The notes: generated by a model from the sequence alone, not told the origin. A stretch of DNA of 35,180 nt from an uncultured Eubacteriales bacterium (GCA_900551415.1 URWB01000005.1:1-35180), one strand, 5' to 3'; positions 1-8,710 are shown, counted from the first letter of the stretch. Made by a program: numbers and translations.

Positions 1-403
1 AACGGCTTACGAACCGATCAGCAAGAACATTTCCATGGAGTGCGAGGAAGCGAACGGCAGCAAGCCGTCTTATCCGGTCATCTATGATGTAGCGAAGCAT
101 CCGGTCTCGCTCAAATACAACGCTTTTTTGGCGGGGGATCATGCGTATGCGAAAATTACCAACGAAGATCTGACAGACGGTTCCTCCTGCGTTGTCGTAA
201 AGGAATCCTTCGGCAATGCGTTTGTGCCGTTTTTGGTGGACCATTATCAGACGGTCTATGTGATCGATTATCGCTACTGGGATCAAGACCTTATTAGTTT
301 TGTGGAAAAGAAGCAGGCGGACGATTTGATCTTTGTCAATAATCTGTCGATGATCCGCAGTGACTATCTGACGGGTCGGTTGGCGCAGCTCATCAACAAA
401 TAG
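1..403 (+). CDS. C-terminal part of a DHHW-family protein (5' end outside window)
   Basis: The reading frame is open from base 2 and ends at a TAG at 401-403, so the start lies upstream of the window. About 133 residues are visible. The end resembles the C-terminal part of clostridial DHHW proteins, which are AlgX/SGNH-like and often sit near O-acyltransferases for exopolysaccharide or wall-polymer acetylation. Supporting marks are the segment VVKESFGNAFVPFL, the following YVIDYRYWDQDL and the final hydrophobic FVNNLS stretch. In this family the serine of such a K-(E/D)-S-(F/Y)-GN segment lies in the hydrolase-like core. No partner gene is visible. The family call rests on remembered motif similarity, and an acetylation role is inference. 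Confidence 0.6.
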   Translation, partial: TAYEPISKNISMECEEANGSKPSYPVIYDVAKHPVSLKYNAFLAGDHAYAKITNEDLTDGSSCVVVKESFGNAFVPFLVDHYQTVYVIDYRYWDQDLISFVEKKQADDLIFVNNLSMIRSDYLTGRLAQLINK

Positions 404-469
404 GAGAGCGGCAGGCTGCGTGGGACGCTTTCGGTCTATGCAAAGGTGCATATGCCGGACAATTTTAAT

Positions 470-577
470 ATAGACGAACAAAGCATGGAAACAAACCATA
501 AAAAGTTCGTAAAAAACATGAATTCCGTTGTCGAAACGAAATTTTCACGAAAAAAACAAAATAAAAAAACGAACGAT
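470..577 (+). promoter_or_regulatory. Candidate PurR-box-like operator (CGAAC/GTTCG boxes)
   Basis: CGAAC at 475-479 and its inverse GTTCG at 505-509 are centred 30 bases apart. A third CGAAC at 570-574 abuts the -35 box. Against the Bacillus PurBox consensus as I remember it (AWWWCCGAACWWT), the three score about 10, 11 and 11 of 13. The paired inverted boxes and their spacing fit the Bacillus PurR arrangement. No purR gene is in the window, so the regulator is inferred. Confidence 0.4.
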
Positions 578-580
578 GAG

Positions 581-608
581 TTGACTTTTCGGACAGCGGG
601 ATTATGAT
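581..608 (+). promoter_or_regulatory. Sigma-A promoter of the pur operon
   Basis: TTGACT at 581-586 and TATGAT at 603-608 are separated by 16 bases. This predicts a transcript start near 614-616 and a leader of about 150 bases before purE. The surroundings are AT-rich. It is the best match to a vegetative promoter in the gap. Confidence 0.65.
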
Positions 609-638
609 AAATATATCAGAACCGCTGTTTCTTTTTTT
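593..638 (+). terminator. Probable terminator of the upstream gene, overlapping the pur promoter
   Basis: ACAGCGG (593-599) pairs with CCGCTGT (622-628), with a 22-base loop, followed directly by TTCTTTTTTT. The left arm lies upstream of the predicted pur start site. Only read-through RNA from the DHHW gene could therefore form the hairpin, not the pur transcript itself. The long loop makes it a moderate terminator. Confidence 0.5.
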
Positions 639-766
639 GGTCGAAACCGGCGGGGGGTGCAGGGCAGGCACAACACCAGTATGACAGCAGAAGCGCAAAG
701 ATCAAAACGAGCGCATATCGAAGATAAAAGAAGATAGAAACAAAAAGAAAAAAGGAGTGCAGCAAA

Positions 767-1264
767 ATGAAAAAAATAGCGATTATTATGGGGAGTGACA
801 GCGATTTTCCGGTCGTCAAGGCTGCTGCAGATACCCTGCAGGAACTGGAGATTCCGTTTGCGGTGCATGTCTATTCGGCGCACCGTACGCCGGAGGCGGT
901 GCAGGCATTTGTAAGCGCCGCGCGCCAAAACGGTTTCGGCGTGATCATCGCGGCTGCGGGTAAAGCCGCGCATTTGGCGGGTGTGCTGGCGGCAGGCACG
1001 ACACTGCCGGTCATCGGGATTCCGATGAAATCCTCCGCGCTGGACGGCATGGACGCGCTGCTTTCGACCGTACAGATGCCGCCGGGTATTCCGGTCGCGA
1101 CGGTTGCCATCGACGGCGCGGTCAACGCGGCGCTTTTGGCAGCGGAGATCCTCGCGGTGAGCGACGATGCCATCGCGAAGAAGCTCGCGGCAAAGCGCGA
1201 GGCGGGAAAACAAAAGGTTTTGGCGAAGAATCGCGCTATTGAGGAGCAGTATCCGCCGCTGTAG
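767..1264 (+). CDS. purE: N5-CAIR mutase / AIR carboxylase catalytic subunit PurE
   Basis: 165 residues, normal PurE length. It catalyses the carboxylation step that yields CAIR in purine synthesis, in the cytoplasm. Visible motifs are GSDSD (9-13), SAHRTPE (37-43) and AAHLAG (67-72) with the active-site His69, then the conserved segment starting [15 protein letters not shown] near residue 93. The start ATG has GGAG nine bases upstream. SAHR is the class I signature, which normally works with PurK. No purK follows here, so it is either elsewhere or absent. The loop reads [10 protein letters not shown] where the usual class I form is close to AGGAAHLPG; a Lys in this place is unusual to me. 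First gene of the operon. Confidence 0.95.
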   Translation: MKKIAIIMGSDSDFPVVKAAADTLQELEIPFAVHVYSAHRTPEAVQAFVSAARQNGFGVIIAAAGKAAHLAGVLAAGTTLPVIGIPMKSSALDGMDALLSTVQMPPGIPVATVAIDGAVNAALLAAEILAVSDDAIAKKLAAKREAGKQKVLAKNRAIEEQYPPL

Positions 1265-1339
1265 AGGCAGTCGTGTCACGCGGCAAGAAATGATGACAAC
1301 GTTTATTTCACAATACAGAAAAAGAAATGGAGAAGAAAA

Positions 1340-2026
1340 ATGGAAAACAAATTGGTCTACACAGGGAAAACAAAAGACGTATTCGCACTGGAAAACGGAA
1401 ATTATCTGTTGAAATTTAAGGACGACTGTACCGGCAAGGATGGCGTGTTCGATCCGGGTGAAAACGCGGTAGGGCTTACCATCGAGGGTGTCGGCGATGT
1501 CAACCTGCGTATGTCCGTTTATTTCTTTGAAAAAATCAACGCCGCGGGCATTCGCACGCATTTTGTGAGCGCGGATCTTGCGAAAACCACGATGGAAGTG
1601 CTGCCTGCAAAGGTCTTCGGCAAGGGGCTGGAGGTCATCTGCCGCTACAAGGCGGTCGGAAGCTTTTACCGCCGCTACAACGAGTATGTGGAGGAGGGCG
1701 CGGATCTTCCCGCTTATGTGGAAATGACGTTCAAAAATGACGCGCTGGGTGACCCGCTGGTAACCAAAGACGGTCTGGTTGTGCTCGGCGTGATGAGCGA
1801 GGCGCAGTACGACGCGATCAAGGAAGAAACGCAGAAAATCACGAAGATTGTCGCGGATGATCTGAAAGAAAAAGGATTGGACCTTTATGATATTAAATTT
1901 GAATTCGGCTATGACGCGGACGGCAATGTCATGCTGATCGATGAAATCGCATCCGGCAACATGCGCGTTTACAAGGACGGCGTCTATATTGACCCGATGA
2001 CACTTTCCGAGCTTTTCTTCGCTTAG
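1340..2026 (+). CDS. purC: SAICAR synthetase (phosphoribosylaminoimidazole-succinocarboxamide synthase)
   Basis: 228 residues, close to the usual 235-240. It joins CAIR and aspartate with ATP to give SAICAR. The N-terminus ([14 protein letters not shown]) is the nucleotide-binding start of the family, followed by [10 protein letters not shown] and the central [12 protein letters not shown] substrate segment. The C-terminal part carries [10 protein letters not shown] at about residue 201, where other PurC proteins usually read DEISPDS; this variant form is the one departure seen. The ATG at 1340 has GGAG just upstream at about 1329. The 75-base gap after purE shows no terminator, so the two are co-transcribed. 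Confidence 0.95.
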   Translation: MENKLVYTGKTKDVFALENGNYLLKFKDDCTGKDGVFDPGENAVGLTIEGVGDVNLRMSVYFFEKINAAGIRTHFVSADLAKTTMEVLPAKVFGKGLEVICRYKAVGSFYRRYNEYVEEGADLPAYVEMTFKNDALGDPLVTKDGLVVLGVMSEAQYDAIKEETQKITKIVADDLKEKGLDLYDIKFEFGYDADGNVMLIDEIASGNMRVYKDGVYIDPMTLSELFFA

Positions 2027-2119
2027 GACGATCGGAAAAGAGGCGAGAGAAAAGAGGCAGACGAAAGCGGTACGCAAAGGAAGCGCAGCCGCGATCACGA
2101 GCAATACGGAGGTAAAGTT

Positions 2120-3544
2120 TTGGGTGGTTTTTTTGGCGCGACATCAAAGCGCGACATTGTATTAGACGTTTTTTTCGGCGTGGACTATCATTCTCATCTG
2201 GGCACGCGCCGGGCAGGCATGGCCGCTGTAGACGCGGAAATTGGATTTCAGCGCGAGATCCACAAAATCGAAAATTCGCCGTTCCGGACCAAGTTTGAGG
2301 GGATTACCGAGGAAATGCGCGGAAACGCCTGTATCGGCTGTATCAGCGACAGCGATCCGCAGCCGATTTTGATCCGTTCTCATTTGGGAACCTACGCGAT
2401 TACGGTCGTAGGCTGCATCAATAACGCGCAGGCATTGATCGAAGAATTTCTGGCTTCCGGACGGGGGCATTTTGAGGCGCATACCGGAGGCAAGATCAAC
2501 GCGACCGAGCTGACGGCAGCGCTGATCGACCAAAAGGAAACCTTCGCAGAGGGAATTCGCTTCGCGCAGGAAAAAATCGAAGGTTCCATGTGTATCTTGA
2601 TTTTGAAGGAGGACGGACATCTGATCGCCGCGCGCGATCGGCTTGGACGACTGCCTGTGCTGATTGGAAAGGATGAGGACGGATACTGCGTATCCTTTGA
2701 GTCTTTCGCGTTCCGCAAGCTGGAATACATCGCCTGTCAAGAACTGAAACCGGCGGAGATCGTCGAAATCACGCCTGAGCGCGTGACGGTGCTTGCCGAG
2801 GGACAGGAGGAAATGCGGATCTGCGCGTTTCTGTGGACCTACTACGGCTATCCGAACTCCTATTACGAGGGAATCAACGTGGAGGTCATGCGTAACCGCA
2901 ACGGTGCGCTGCTCGCGAAACGCGACAGTGAGGTGGGACATTCCATGAAGCTGGATTATGTCAGCGGGGTGCCGGATTCGGGTACGCCGCACGCCATCGG
3001 TTATGCCAATACGAGCGGCATTCCGTTCGCGAGACCTTTTATCAAATATACACCGACCTGGCCGCGCAGCTTCATGCCGAACAGTCAGAAGGAGCGCAAT
3101 CATGTCGCGAAGATGAAAATGGTGCCGGTGCATGATCTGATCGAGGGGAAACGGCTCTTGTTCGTGGACGACAGCATCGTTCGCGGCACGCAGCTCGGGG
3201 AAACGGTTCGCTTTTTGTATGAAAATGGCGCGAAGGAAGTGCATATGCGCTCCGCCTGCCCGCCGATCATGTTCGGCTGCAAATATCTGAACTTTTCCCG
3301 GAGTACCTCGGAGATGGATTTGATCGCCAGACGCGCGATCCTGAAGCTGGAGGGCGAAGAAGGCACGGAGCATATAGAGGAATATCTTGACGGAAGAACC
3401 GAACGCGGTAAAGCGATGCGCAAGTGCATCTGCGAGGAACTGCATTTCGATTCTCTGGAATATCAGAGCCTTGATAATCTGATCGAGGCCATCGGACTTC
3501 CGGCGTGCAAGCTCTGCACCTACTGCTGGAACGGAAAGGAATAG
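2120..3544 (+). CDS. purF: Amidophosphoribosyltransferase-like protein (PurF) with degenerate glutaminase domain
   Basis: 474 residues. The start is TTG at 2120, with GGAGG at 2108-2112, seven bases away. PurF makes phosphoribosylamine from PRPP and glutamine. The phosphoribosyltransferase part is intact, with PRPP loop [10 protein letters not shown] at 348-357. Cysteines 235, 387, 466 and 469 match the four [4Fe-4S] ligands of Bacillus PurF. The glutaminase part is not intact. The protein begins M-G-G-F-F-G where PurF has M-C-G-(V/I)-F-G, so the nucleophilic Cys is Gly. The RYAT Gln-binding segment is not found, and the NGN oxyanion segment reads VGC. Start choice does not rescue a Cys. Similar proteins starting MGGFFG are known to me from other anaerobes. 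It sits between purC and purM, so a pathway role is likely, probably with free ammonia or a partner as nitrogen donor. Confidence 0.85.
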   Translation: MGGFFGATSKRDIVLDVFFGVDYHSHLGTRRAGMAAVDAEIGFQREIHKIENSPFRTKFEGITEEMRGNACIGCISDSDPQPILIRSHLGTYAITVVGCINNAQALIEEFLASGRGHFEAHTGGKINATELTAALIDQKETFAEGIRFAQEKIEGSMCILILKEDGHLIAARDRLGRLPVLIGKDEDGYCVSFESFAFRKLEYIACQELKPAEIVEITPERVTVLAEGQEEMRICAFLWTYYGYPNSYYEGINVEVMRNRNGALLAKRDSEVGHSMKLDYVSGVPDSGTPHAIGYANTSGIPFARPFIKYTPTWPRSFMPNSQKERNHVAKMKMVPVHDLIEGKRLLFVDDSIVRGTQLGETVRFLYENGAKEVHMRSACPPIMFGCKYLNFSRSTSEMDLIARRAILKLEGEEGTEHIEEYLDGRTERGKAMRKCICEELHFDSLEYQSLDNLIEAIGLPACKLCTYCWNGKE

Positions 3545-3558
3545 AAAGGACGACAGAC

Positions 3559-4620
3559 ATGAACGAAAAATCAAGATCCGACAGCTACGCGGCTGCCGGC
3601 GTGGATATCACAGCGGGCTACAAGGCTGTGGAACTGATGAAAACTCATATCGCGAGAACCGTTTTGCAGGGCGGCAGCGAGGACATCGGCGGCTTCGGCG
3701 GCTTGTTTGAACTGGATATTACCGATATGCCGCATCCGGTACTGGTCAGCGGCACCGACGGCGTCGGCACGAAACTGAAGCTCGCTTTTTTGATGGATAA
3801 ACACGATACGGTCGGCATCGACTGTGTGGCAATGTGCGTCAATGATATCATCTGCTGCGGCGCGAAACCGCTGTTTTTCCTGGATTATATCGCCTGCGGC
3901 AAGAATTTTCCGGAAAAAATCGCCTCGATCGTTTCCGGTATCGCGGAAGGCTGCGTGCAGGCAGGATGCCAGCTTGTCGGCGGCGAAACCGCGGAAATGC
4001 CGGGCTTTTACAGCGTGGACGAGTACGACCTGGCAGGATTTTCGGTGGGCGCTGTCGATAAGGAGAAGGTGCTTGACAAAAAGACGATGCGTGCGGGAGA
4101 TGTTGTGATCGGCCTGGCGTCCAGCGGTGTACATTCCAACGGATTTTCGCTGGTGAGAAAGGTGCTGGATGTAGAAAACGCCGATCTGACGGCGCCGGTT
4201 GACGCGCTCGGCGGCGCTTCGCTCGGCGAGACGCTTTTGACACCGACCAAGATTTATGTAAAGCCGATGCTGGTGCTCTTTGACGCGATCAGCAGTGTCA
4301 GAGGTATTTCGCACATTACGGGCGGCGGCTTCTACGAAAATATTCCGCGCAGCATTCCGGACGGTCTCTGCGCGAAGCTCCAAAAAGATGCGGTGCCGGT
4401 GCTGCCGATCTTCAAACTGATCGCGGCGCGCGGGGAGATTTCGGAGCATGATATGTTCAATACGTTTAACATGGGCATCGGCATGACGGTCATCGTCGCA
4501 AAGGAGGACGCAGAGCGTGCCTGCGCGGTGCTTGCGGACGCGGGTGAGACACCGTATGTGCTCGGTGAGATCGTTACGGCCGCGGAAAACGGTGAGAAGG
4601 TAAGCTTATGCGAAAAATAA
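3559..4620 (+). CDS. purM: AIR synthetase (phosphoribosylformylglycinamidine cyclo-ligase)
   Basis: 353 residues from ATG 3559, with GAAAGGA at 3544-3550; the upstream in-frame codons belong to the end of the purF frame. It closes the imidazole ring of FGAM with ATP to form AIR. Family marks in order: [18 protein letters not shown] at the N-terminus, [14 protein letters not shown], the [20 protein letters not shown] core helix, [23 protein letters not shown] and [15 protein letters not shown]. These are the ATP-binding and dimer segments of the PurM/PurL superfamily. Length and motifs are normal. The gap to purF is 14 bases, and the last 13 bases overlap purN, so translation is probably coupled. 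Confidence 0.97.
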   Translation: MNEKSRSDSYAAAGVDITAGYKAVELMKTHIARTVLQGGSEDIGGFGGLFELDITDMPHPVLVSGTDGVGTKLKLAFLMDKHDTVGIDCVAMCVNDIICCGAKPLFFLDYIACGKNFPEKIASIVSGIAEGCVQAGCQLVGGETAEMPGFYSVDEYDLAGFSVGAVDKEKVLDKKTMRAGDVVIGLASSGVHSNGFSLVRKVLDVENADLTAPVDALGGASLGETLLTPTKIYVKPMLVLFDAISSVRGISHITGGGFYENIPRSIPDGLCAKLQKDAVPVLPIFKLIAARGEISEHDMFNTFNMGIGMTVIVAKEDAERACAVLADAGETPYVLGEIVTAAENGEKVSLCEK

Positions 4621-5216
4621 GGATCGCGGTATTTGTTTCCGGCGGCGGGACGAATTTGCAGGCGCTGCTTGACGCGCAGCAGGCGGGCAAGCTGCCGAGC
4701 GGCGAGATCGCGCTGGTGGTCGCAAGCCGCAGCGACGCTTACGCTTTGACACGCGCCGCGGATCGCGGCATTCCGTCGGAGGTCGTGCGGAGAAAGGATT
4801 TTGAGGATCAGGCGGCCTATGAGGACGCGCTGACGTCTCTGATGCGGGAGAACAAGATCGATCTGATTGTGCTGGCAGGCTTTATGAGCATTCTCAGCAA
4901 AGCGTTTACGGATCGTTTCCCGCAGCGGATGATCAACATTCATCCGTCGCTGATCCCGTCATTTTGCGGCAAGGGATTTTATGGAATCCATGTGCATGAG
5001 GCGGCGCTGCGCTACGGCGTGAAGGTCAGCGGCGCGACGGTACACTTTGTCAATGAGATTCCGGACGGCGGACAGATCATTCGGCAAAAGGCGGTGCCGG
5101 TGCTGCCGGGTGATACACCGGAGCGTTTACAGAAGCGCGTGATGGAAGAGGCGGAGTGGATCATTCTGCCGGAAGCAACAGAGGAGATTGCCGCGCGGCT
5201 TCTCGCGGAAGCATAG
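4608..5216 (+). CDS. purN: GAR transformylase (phosphoribosylglycinamide formyltransferase)
   Basis: 202 residues. It transfers a formyl group from 10-formyltetrahydrofolate to GAR. The N-terminus has the phosphate-binding segment [13 protein letters not shown]. The catalytic triad is visible as N110 and H112 (NIHPSLIPS) and D153 (PDGGQII), with the folate-loop segment SGATVHFV between them. Its ATG lies inside the 3' end of purM (13-base overlap). It follows purM as in many bacteria, although it acts earlier in the pathway. A GC-rich hairpin (5219-5246) lies just after its stop codon. Confidence 0.96.
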   Translation: MRKIRIAVFVSGGGTNLQALLDAQQAGKLPSGEIALVVASRSDAYALTRAADRGIPSEVVRRKDFEDQAAYEDALTSLMRENKIDLIVLAGFMSILSKAFTDRFPQRMINIHPSLIPSFCGKGFYGIHVHEAALRYGVKVSGATVHFVNEIPDGGQIIRQKAVPVLPGDTPERLQKRVMEEAEWIILPEATEEIAARLLAEA

Positions 5217-5218
5217 GA

Positions 5219-5246
5219 CCTGCAAGCTGCAGTGACATCTTGCAGG
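5219..5246 (+). other. Intercistronic hairpin in the pur operon
   Basis: CCTGCAAG (5219-5226) and CTTGCAGG (5239-5246) form a perfect 8-bp stem with a 12-base loop. It starts two bases after the purN stop codon. No T-run follows, so it is not a terminator. A role in message stability or processing is inference. Confidence 0.5.
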
Positions 5247-5288
5247 CAGCGCGAAGAGATGATACGATGACAGGAGGGAGAAAGAAGT

Positions 5289-6035
5289 ATGAACAATCAA
5301 CACAAGGGAGCGCAGGAAGCACAGAAGCTTTTGTCCGCAGGAGACTATCTCAAAAAGAACCGCTATCCGGGCAGAGGCATTATTTTTGGCAGAACACCGA
5401 GCGGCAGACTCGCGGCTGCCTATTTTATCATGGGCCGGAGTGCCAACAGCCGCAATCGTATTTTCAGCGTGAAGGAGCCGGGCAGCCTCTATACGCAGGC
5501 TTTCGATCCGGAGAAGGTCGAGGACCCATCGCTGATCCTGTACCGCGCGGCGGCCAGATTCCCGCAGCGTTTGATCATCACCAACGGAGATCAGACCGAT
5601 ACCATCTATCAGGCGTTTTCCGAGGGACGGACAGCCAGAGAGGCGCTGCAGACCCGCTGTTTCGAGCCGGACGAACCGAACTATACGCCGCGTATCAGCG
5701 GCGTAGCGACCTATACCGGCAGTGATTTTACTTATGAACTGAGCATTCTCAAGAGCAGTGACGAGAAAGGAAGCGGATGCGAGAGATTTTTCTTCTCCTA
5801 TCCGTCTGCCTGCGGTGTCGGACATTTGATTCATACCTATGAAGGGGACGGACAGCCGCTGCCGACCTTTACCGGAGAACCGCGTAAAATCGCGATTCCG
5901 GAGGGACTCGGCACACTGACGGAAGAGCTTTGGCAGGCTTTGGACGAAGAAAACAAGGTTTCCCTGTTTGTCATCCAGACCAATCCGGACGGCAGCGATC
6001 CGGAAGTTCGTATCATCAACAAGAACCAGAAATAA
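5289..6035 (+). CDS. IMP cyclohydrolase of the PurO type
   Basis: 248 residues. The ATG at 5289 follows AGGAGGGAG about eight bases upstream. It matches my memory of the IMP cyclohydrolase family first known from archaeal PurO (Pfam IMP_cyclohyd), which closes FAICAR to IMP. Supporting segments are NRYPGRGIIFGRTPSGRLAA at about 19-38 with YFIMGRSANSRNR after it, FEPDEPNYTPRISG near the middle and a GVGHLIHTYEGDG motif in the C-terminal half. It shares no motif with the methylglyoxal-synthase-like cyclohydrolase domain of PurH. Its place immediately before the stand-alone AICAR transformylase supports the role: together the two replace bifunctional PurH. No membrane or signal segment is present. 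Confidence 0.88.
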   Translation: MNNQHKGAQEAQKLLSAGDYLKKNRYPGRGIIFGRTPSGRLAAAYFIMGRSANSRNRIFSVKEPGSLYTQAFDPEKVEDPSLILYRAAARFPQRLIITNGDQTDTIYQAFSEGRTAREALQTRCFEPDEPNYTPRISGVATYTGSDFTYELSILKSSDEKGSGCERFFFSYPSACGVGHLIHTYEGDGQPLPTFTGEPRKIAIPEGLGTLTEELWQALDEENKVSLFVIQTNPDGSDPEVRIINKNQK

Positions 6036-6121
6036 TTGGCGCAAAATCAGAAGCCCGGGAGGAAGCAGAGGCGGAATTCTGCGAAGACCCGAACAAGGAT
6101 AAGACTCGAAAGGAAGAGGCA

Positions 6122-7306
6122 ATGAAAGAATATGAACTCAAATACGGATGCAATCCGAATCAGAAGCCGGCGCGCGTTTTCATGGAAAACGGCGCGGACC
6201 TGCCGATGGAGATCTTAAACGGCAGACCCGGCTATATCAATCTGCTGGACGCGATGAACAGCTGGCAGCTGGTCAGAGAGATCCGCGAGGCGCTCGGCGT
6301 GTGCGCGGCGACTTCGTTCAAACACGTCAGCCCAACCTCGGCGGCCATCGGCCTTCCGATGAGCGAAAACCAAAAAAAGGCCTTCTTTGTAGATGACATC
6401 GAGGGACTGGACGATTCGGAAATCGCGACGGCTTACGCGCGTGCCAGAGGCACCGACCGCATGAGCTCCTTTGGAGACTGGATCGCGCTTTCGGACAAAT
6501 GTGATGTGACCTGCGCGCGGCTGATCGCGCGGGAGGTATCTGACGGCATCATCGCGCCGGACTACGACGCGGAAGCGCTGGAAATCTTAAAAGCAAAGCG
6601 CAAGGGCAGCTACAATATCATCCGCATGGATGTAAACTACAAACCGGAGCTGACTGAACGCAAACAGGTCTTTGGCATCACCTTCGAGCAGCGAAGAAAC
6701 GATTTTACGATTGACGCGGAGCTGCTCAAGGACATCGTGACGAAGAACAAAAATATGACGGAGGAAGCCAAACGTGATCTGATCATTGCCTTGATCACGC
6801 TCAAATATACCCAGTCCAATTCGGTATGCTATGCCGAAAACGGGCAGACCATCGGTGTGGGAGCCGGACAGCAATCCCGCATTCACTGCACCAGACTGGC
6901 AGGCGAGAAGGCGGACAAATGGCATCTGCGTCAGCATGCCCGCGTACTTTCTCTGCCGTTCAAGGCTGAGGTCAAGCGCGCAGAGCGCGACAATGCCATC
7001 GATGTCTATCTTTCAGAAGACTACGAGGATGTGATCGGCGAGGGGAACTGGCAGCAGCTCTTTACCGAAAAGCCGGAGGCTTTCGCGCGCAGTGAGCAAC
7101 GCGCGTATCTGGCGTCGCTGTCGGGGGTATGCCTTGGCTCAGACGCGTTCTTCCCGTTCGGTGACAATATTGAACGCGCGGCCAGAAGCGGCGTGACCTA
7201 TATCGCGCAGCCGGGCGGCTCGATCCGGGACGATCTGGTCATCGAAGCGTGTGACAAACATAAGATGGTGATGGCGATGACCGGCATGCGCCTGTTCCAT
7301 CACTGA
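6122..7306 (+). CDS. purH: AICAR transformylase (single-domain, PurH C-terminal type)
   Basis: 394 residues from ATG 6122, with AAGGAAGAGG just upstream. The frame is open further upstream, but that part overlaps the cyclohydrolase gene and has no family similarity. It formylates AICAR with 10-formyltetrahydrofolate to FAICAR. Motifs are KYGCNPNQKPA at the start, SFKHVSPTSAA with the catalytic Lys-His pair, RGTDRMSSFGDW, SNSVCYAENGQTIGVGAGQQ and the C-terminal SDAFFPFGDNIERAA plus AQPGGSIRDD. These cover the transformylase domain of PurH only; the usual N-terminal cyclohydrolase domain is missing and the previous gene supplies that step. The symbol is used for the domain and not for a complete PurH. 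Confidence 0.95.
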   Translation: MKEYELKYGCNPNQKPARVFMENGADLPMEILNGRPGYINLLDAMNSWQLVREIREALGVCAATSFKHVSPTSAAIGLPMSENQKKAFFVDDIEGLDDSEIATAYARARGTDRMSSFGDWIALSDKCDVTCARLIAREVSDGIIAPDYDAEALEILKAKRKGSYNIIRMDVNYKPELTERKQVFGITFEQRRNDFTIDAELLKDIVTKNKNMTEEAKRDLIIALITLKYTQSNSVCYAENGQTIGVGAGQQSRIHCTRLAGEKADKWHLRQHARVLSLPFKAEVKRAERDNAIDVYLSEDYEDVIGEGNWQQLFTEKPEAFARSEQRAYLASLSGVCLGSDAFFPFGDNIERAARSGVTYIAQPGGSIRDDLVIEACDKHKMVMAMTGMRLFHH

Positions 7307-7316
7307 TACAGCAAAA

Positions 7317-7350
7317 AAACAGACGGCAGGGGCACAGCTTCTGCCTGTTT
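7317..7350 (+). other. Imperfect hairpin between purH-like gene and purD
   Basis: AAACA (7317-7321) plus GGCAG (7325-7329) pair with CTGCC (7341-7345) plus TGTTT (7346-7350), with a three-base bulge. No T-run follows. It lies ten bases after the transformylase stop codon in a 141-base gap that otherwise shows nothing but the purD ribosome site. It may slow or process the message; it is not a convincing terminator. Confidence 0.35.
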
Positions 7351-7447
7351 GTGCGCAGGACGCAAATTGCGGCGCATCAATCAAAGAGAGAAATTTCAAG
7401 CAGAATAAAACAAAAAGCGCTTAGAAGCTATGCAGGAGAAGAGATAC

Positions 7448-8710
7448 ATGAATGTTATGGTAGTCGGCGGCGGCGGCAGAGAGCACGCCATCATCAAAAA
7501 ACTCAAAGAAAATCAGAGCATCGAAACCATTTACGCATTGCCCGGCAACGGCGGCATCGCTGCCGACGCGGTATGCGTGGATATCGGCGCCAAGGAAATT
7601 GAAAAAATCGCGGAATTCGCAGTGCAAAAGCAAATCGATCTGGCAGTTGTCGCACCGGACGATCCGTTGGTCATGGGTGCGGTGGATCTGCTGCGGGCGC
7701 GCGGCATCAAAACCTTCGGACCGGATAAAAAAGCGGCGATCATCGAAGGCAGCAAGGCGTTTTCCAAAGATCTGATGAAAAAATACAAGATTCCGACCGC
7801 ATCTTACGAGACCTTCAGTGATCCGGCGGCAGCGATCGCCTATTTGGAAACTGCCGAAGCGCCGATCGTCATTAAGGCGGACGGACTGGCACTCGGTAAA
7901 GGCGTTGTGATCGCGGAAACAATCGAAGAAGCCAGGGACGCGGTACGCTCCATGATGGAGGATAAGGTTTTCGGCGAAAGCGGCAGCCGCGTCGTCATCG
8001 AAGAATTTCTGACCGGACCGGAGGTTTCGGTTCTGGCGTTTACCGACGGCAAAACGATGGTGCCGATGGTATCCTCGATGGACCACAAGCGGGCGCTGGA
8101 CGGCGACCGCGGCCTGAATACCGGCGGCATGGGTACGGTCGCGCCGAATCCGTATTATACGCCGGAGATTGCGGCACGTTGCATGCAGGAGATTTTCCTC
8201 CCGACGATGGAGGCGATGAACCGCGAGGGCAGGACGTTCAGCGGCTGCCTGTACTTCGGTCTGATGCTGACCGAAAAAGGTCCGAAGGTCATCGAATATA
8301 ACTGCCGCTTCGGCGATCCGGAAACGCAGGTTGTCCTGCCGCTTTTGGAAAGCGATCTTTTGGACATCATGCTCAAGATTTATGACGAGAAGCTGTCCGA
8401 GGCGGACGTGAGATTTGCAGAGTCAAGCGCCTGCTGCGTAGTCATGGCATCTGAGGGCTATCCGAAAAAATATGAAACGGGTTTTGAAATTACCATGCCG
8501 CAGGACAAAAATATCTATGTGGCCGGTGCGAAGCTGACGGACGGGAAGCTTTTGACCTCCGGCGGTCGTGTACTTGGTGTGACAGAAACCGCGCCGACGC
8601 TGGCAGAAGCTGTCGAAAAGGCTTATCAGACGGTGGCGGCGGTGCATTTTGAAAACGCTTATTACAGAAACGATATCGGCGCGCGCGCTTTGGCGGCAGG
8701 AAGGAACTAG
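7448..8710 (+). CDS. purD: GAR synthetase (phosphoribosylamine-glycine ligase)
   Basis: 420 residues, typical for PurD. It joins phosphoribosylamine and glycine with ATP. I place the start at ATG 7448, which has AGGAGA at 7434-7439; the ATG at 7430 lies upstream of that site and adds a non-conserved leader. Domains run in the usual order. The N-terminal segment is VVGGGGREHAI. The ATP-grasp fold has IVIKADGLALGKGVV with the ATP-binding Lys, DHKRALDGDRGLNTGGMG, and the metal-binding EYNCRFGDPETQ. The C-terminal domain is of normal length. The stop is five bases before the purL start, so the two are co-translated. Confidence 0.97.
   Translation: MNVMVVGGGGREHAIIKKLKENQSIETIYALPGNGGIAADAVCVDIGAKEIEKIAEFAVQKQIDLAVVAPDDPLVMGAVDLLRARGIKTFGPDKKAAIIEGSKAFSKDLMKKYKIPTASYETFSDPAAAIAYLETAEAPIVIKADGLALGKGVVIAETIEEARDAVRSMMEDKVFGESGSRVVIEEFLTGPEVSVLAFTDGKTMVPMVSSMDHKRALDGDRGLNTGGMGTVAPNPYYTPEIAARCMQEIFLPTMEAMNREGRTFSGCLYFGLMLTEKGPKVIEYNCRFGDPETQVVLPLLESDLLDIMLKIYDEKLSEADVRFAESSACCVVMASEGYPKKYETGFEITMPQDKNIYVAGAKLTDGKLLTSGGRVLGVTETAPTLAEAVEKAYQTVAAVHFENAYYRNDIGARALAAGRN

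Larger units (their letters stand above)
404..766 (+). promoter_or_regulatory. Intergenic control region of the purine operon
   Basis: This 363-base gap has no plausible gene. In order it holds CGAAC/GTTCG boxes (470-577), a sigma-A promoter (581-608), a hairpin with T-run over that promoter (593-638), and an untranslated leader of roughly 150 bases with a purE ribosome site GGAG at 754-757. I saw no purine riboswitch core. Confidence 0.6.

Noticed and set aside
639..766. Possible purine riboswitch in the pur leader
   Set aside because: The conserved loop-loop and core sequences of guanine/adenine or PRPP aptamers were not found by eye.
602..2104. Long minus-strand open frame (500 residues) over purE-purC
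   Set aside because: It lies antisense to two clear genes, has no family similarity, and a low-complexity Arg/His-rich product typical of a shadow frame of GC-biased genes.
2162..3574. Long minus-strand open frame opposite purF
   Set aside because: It mirrors purF almost exactly and has no ribosome site or recognisable domain.
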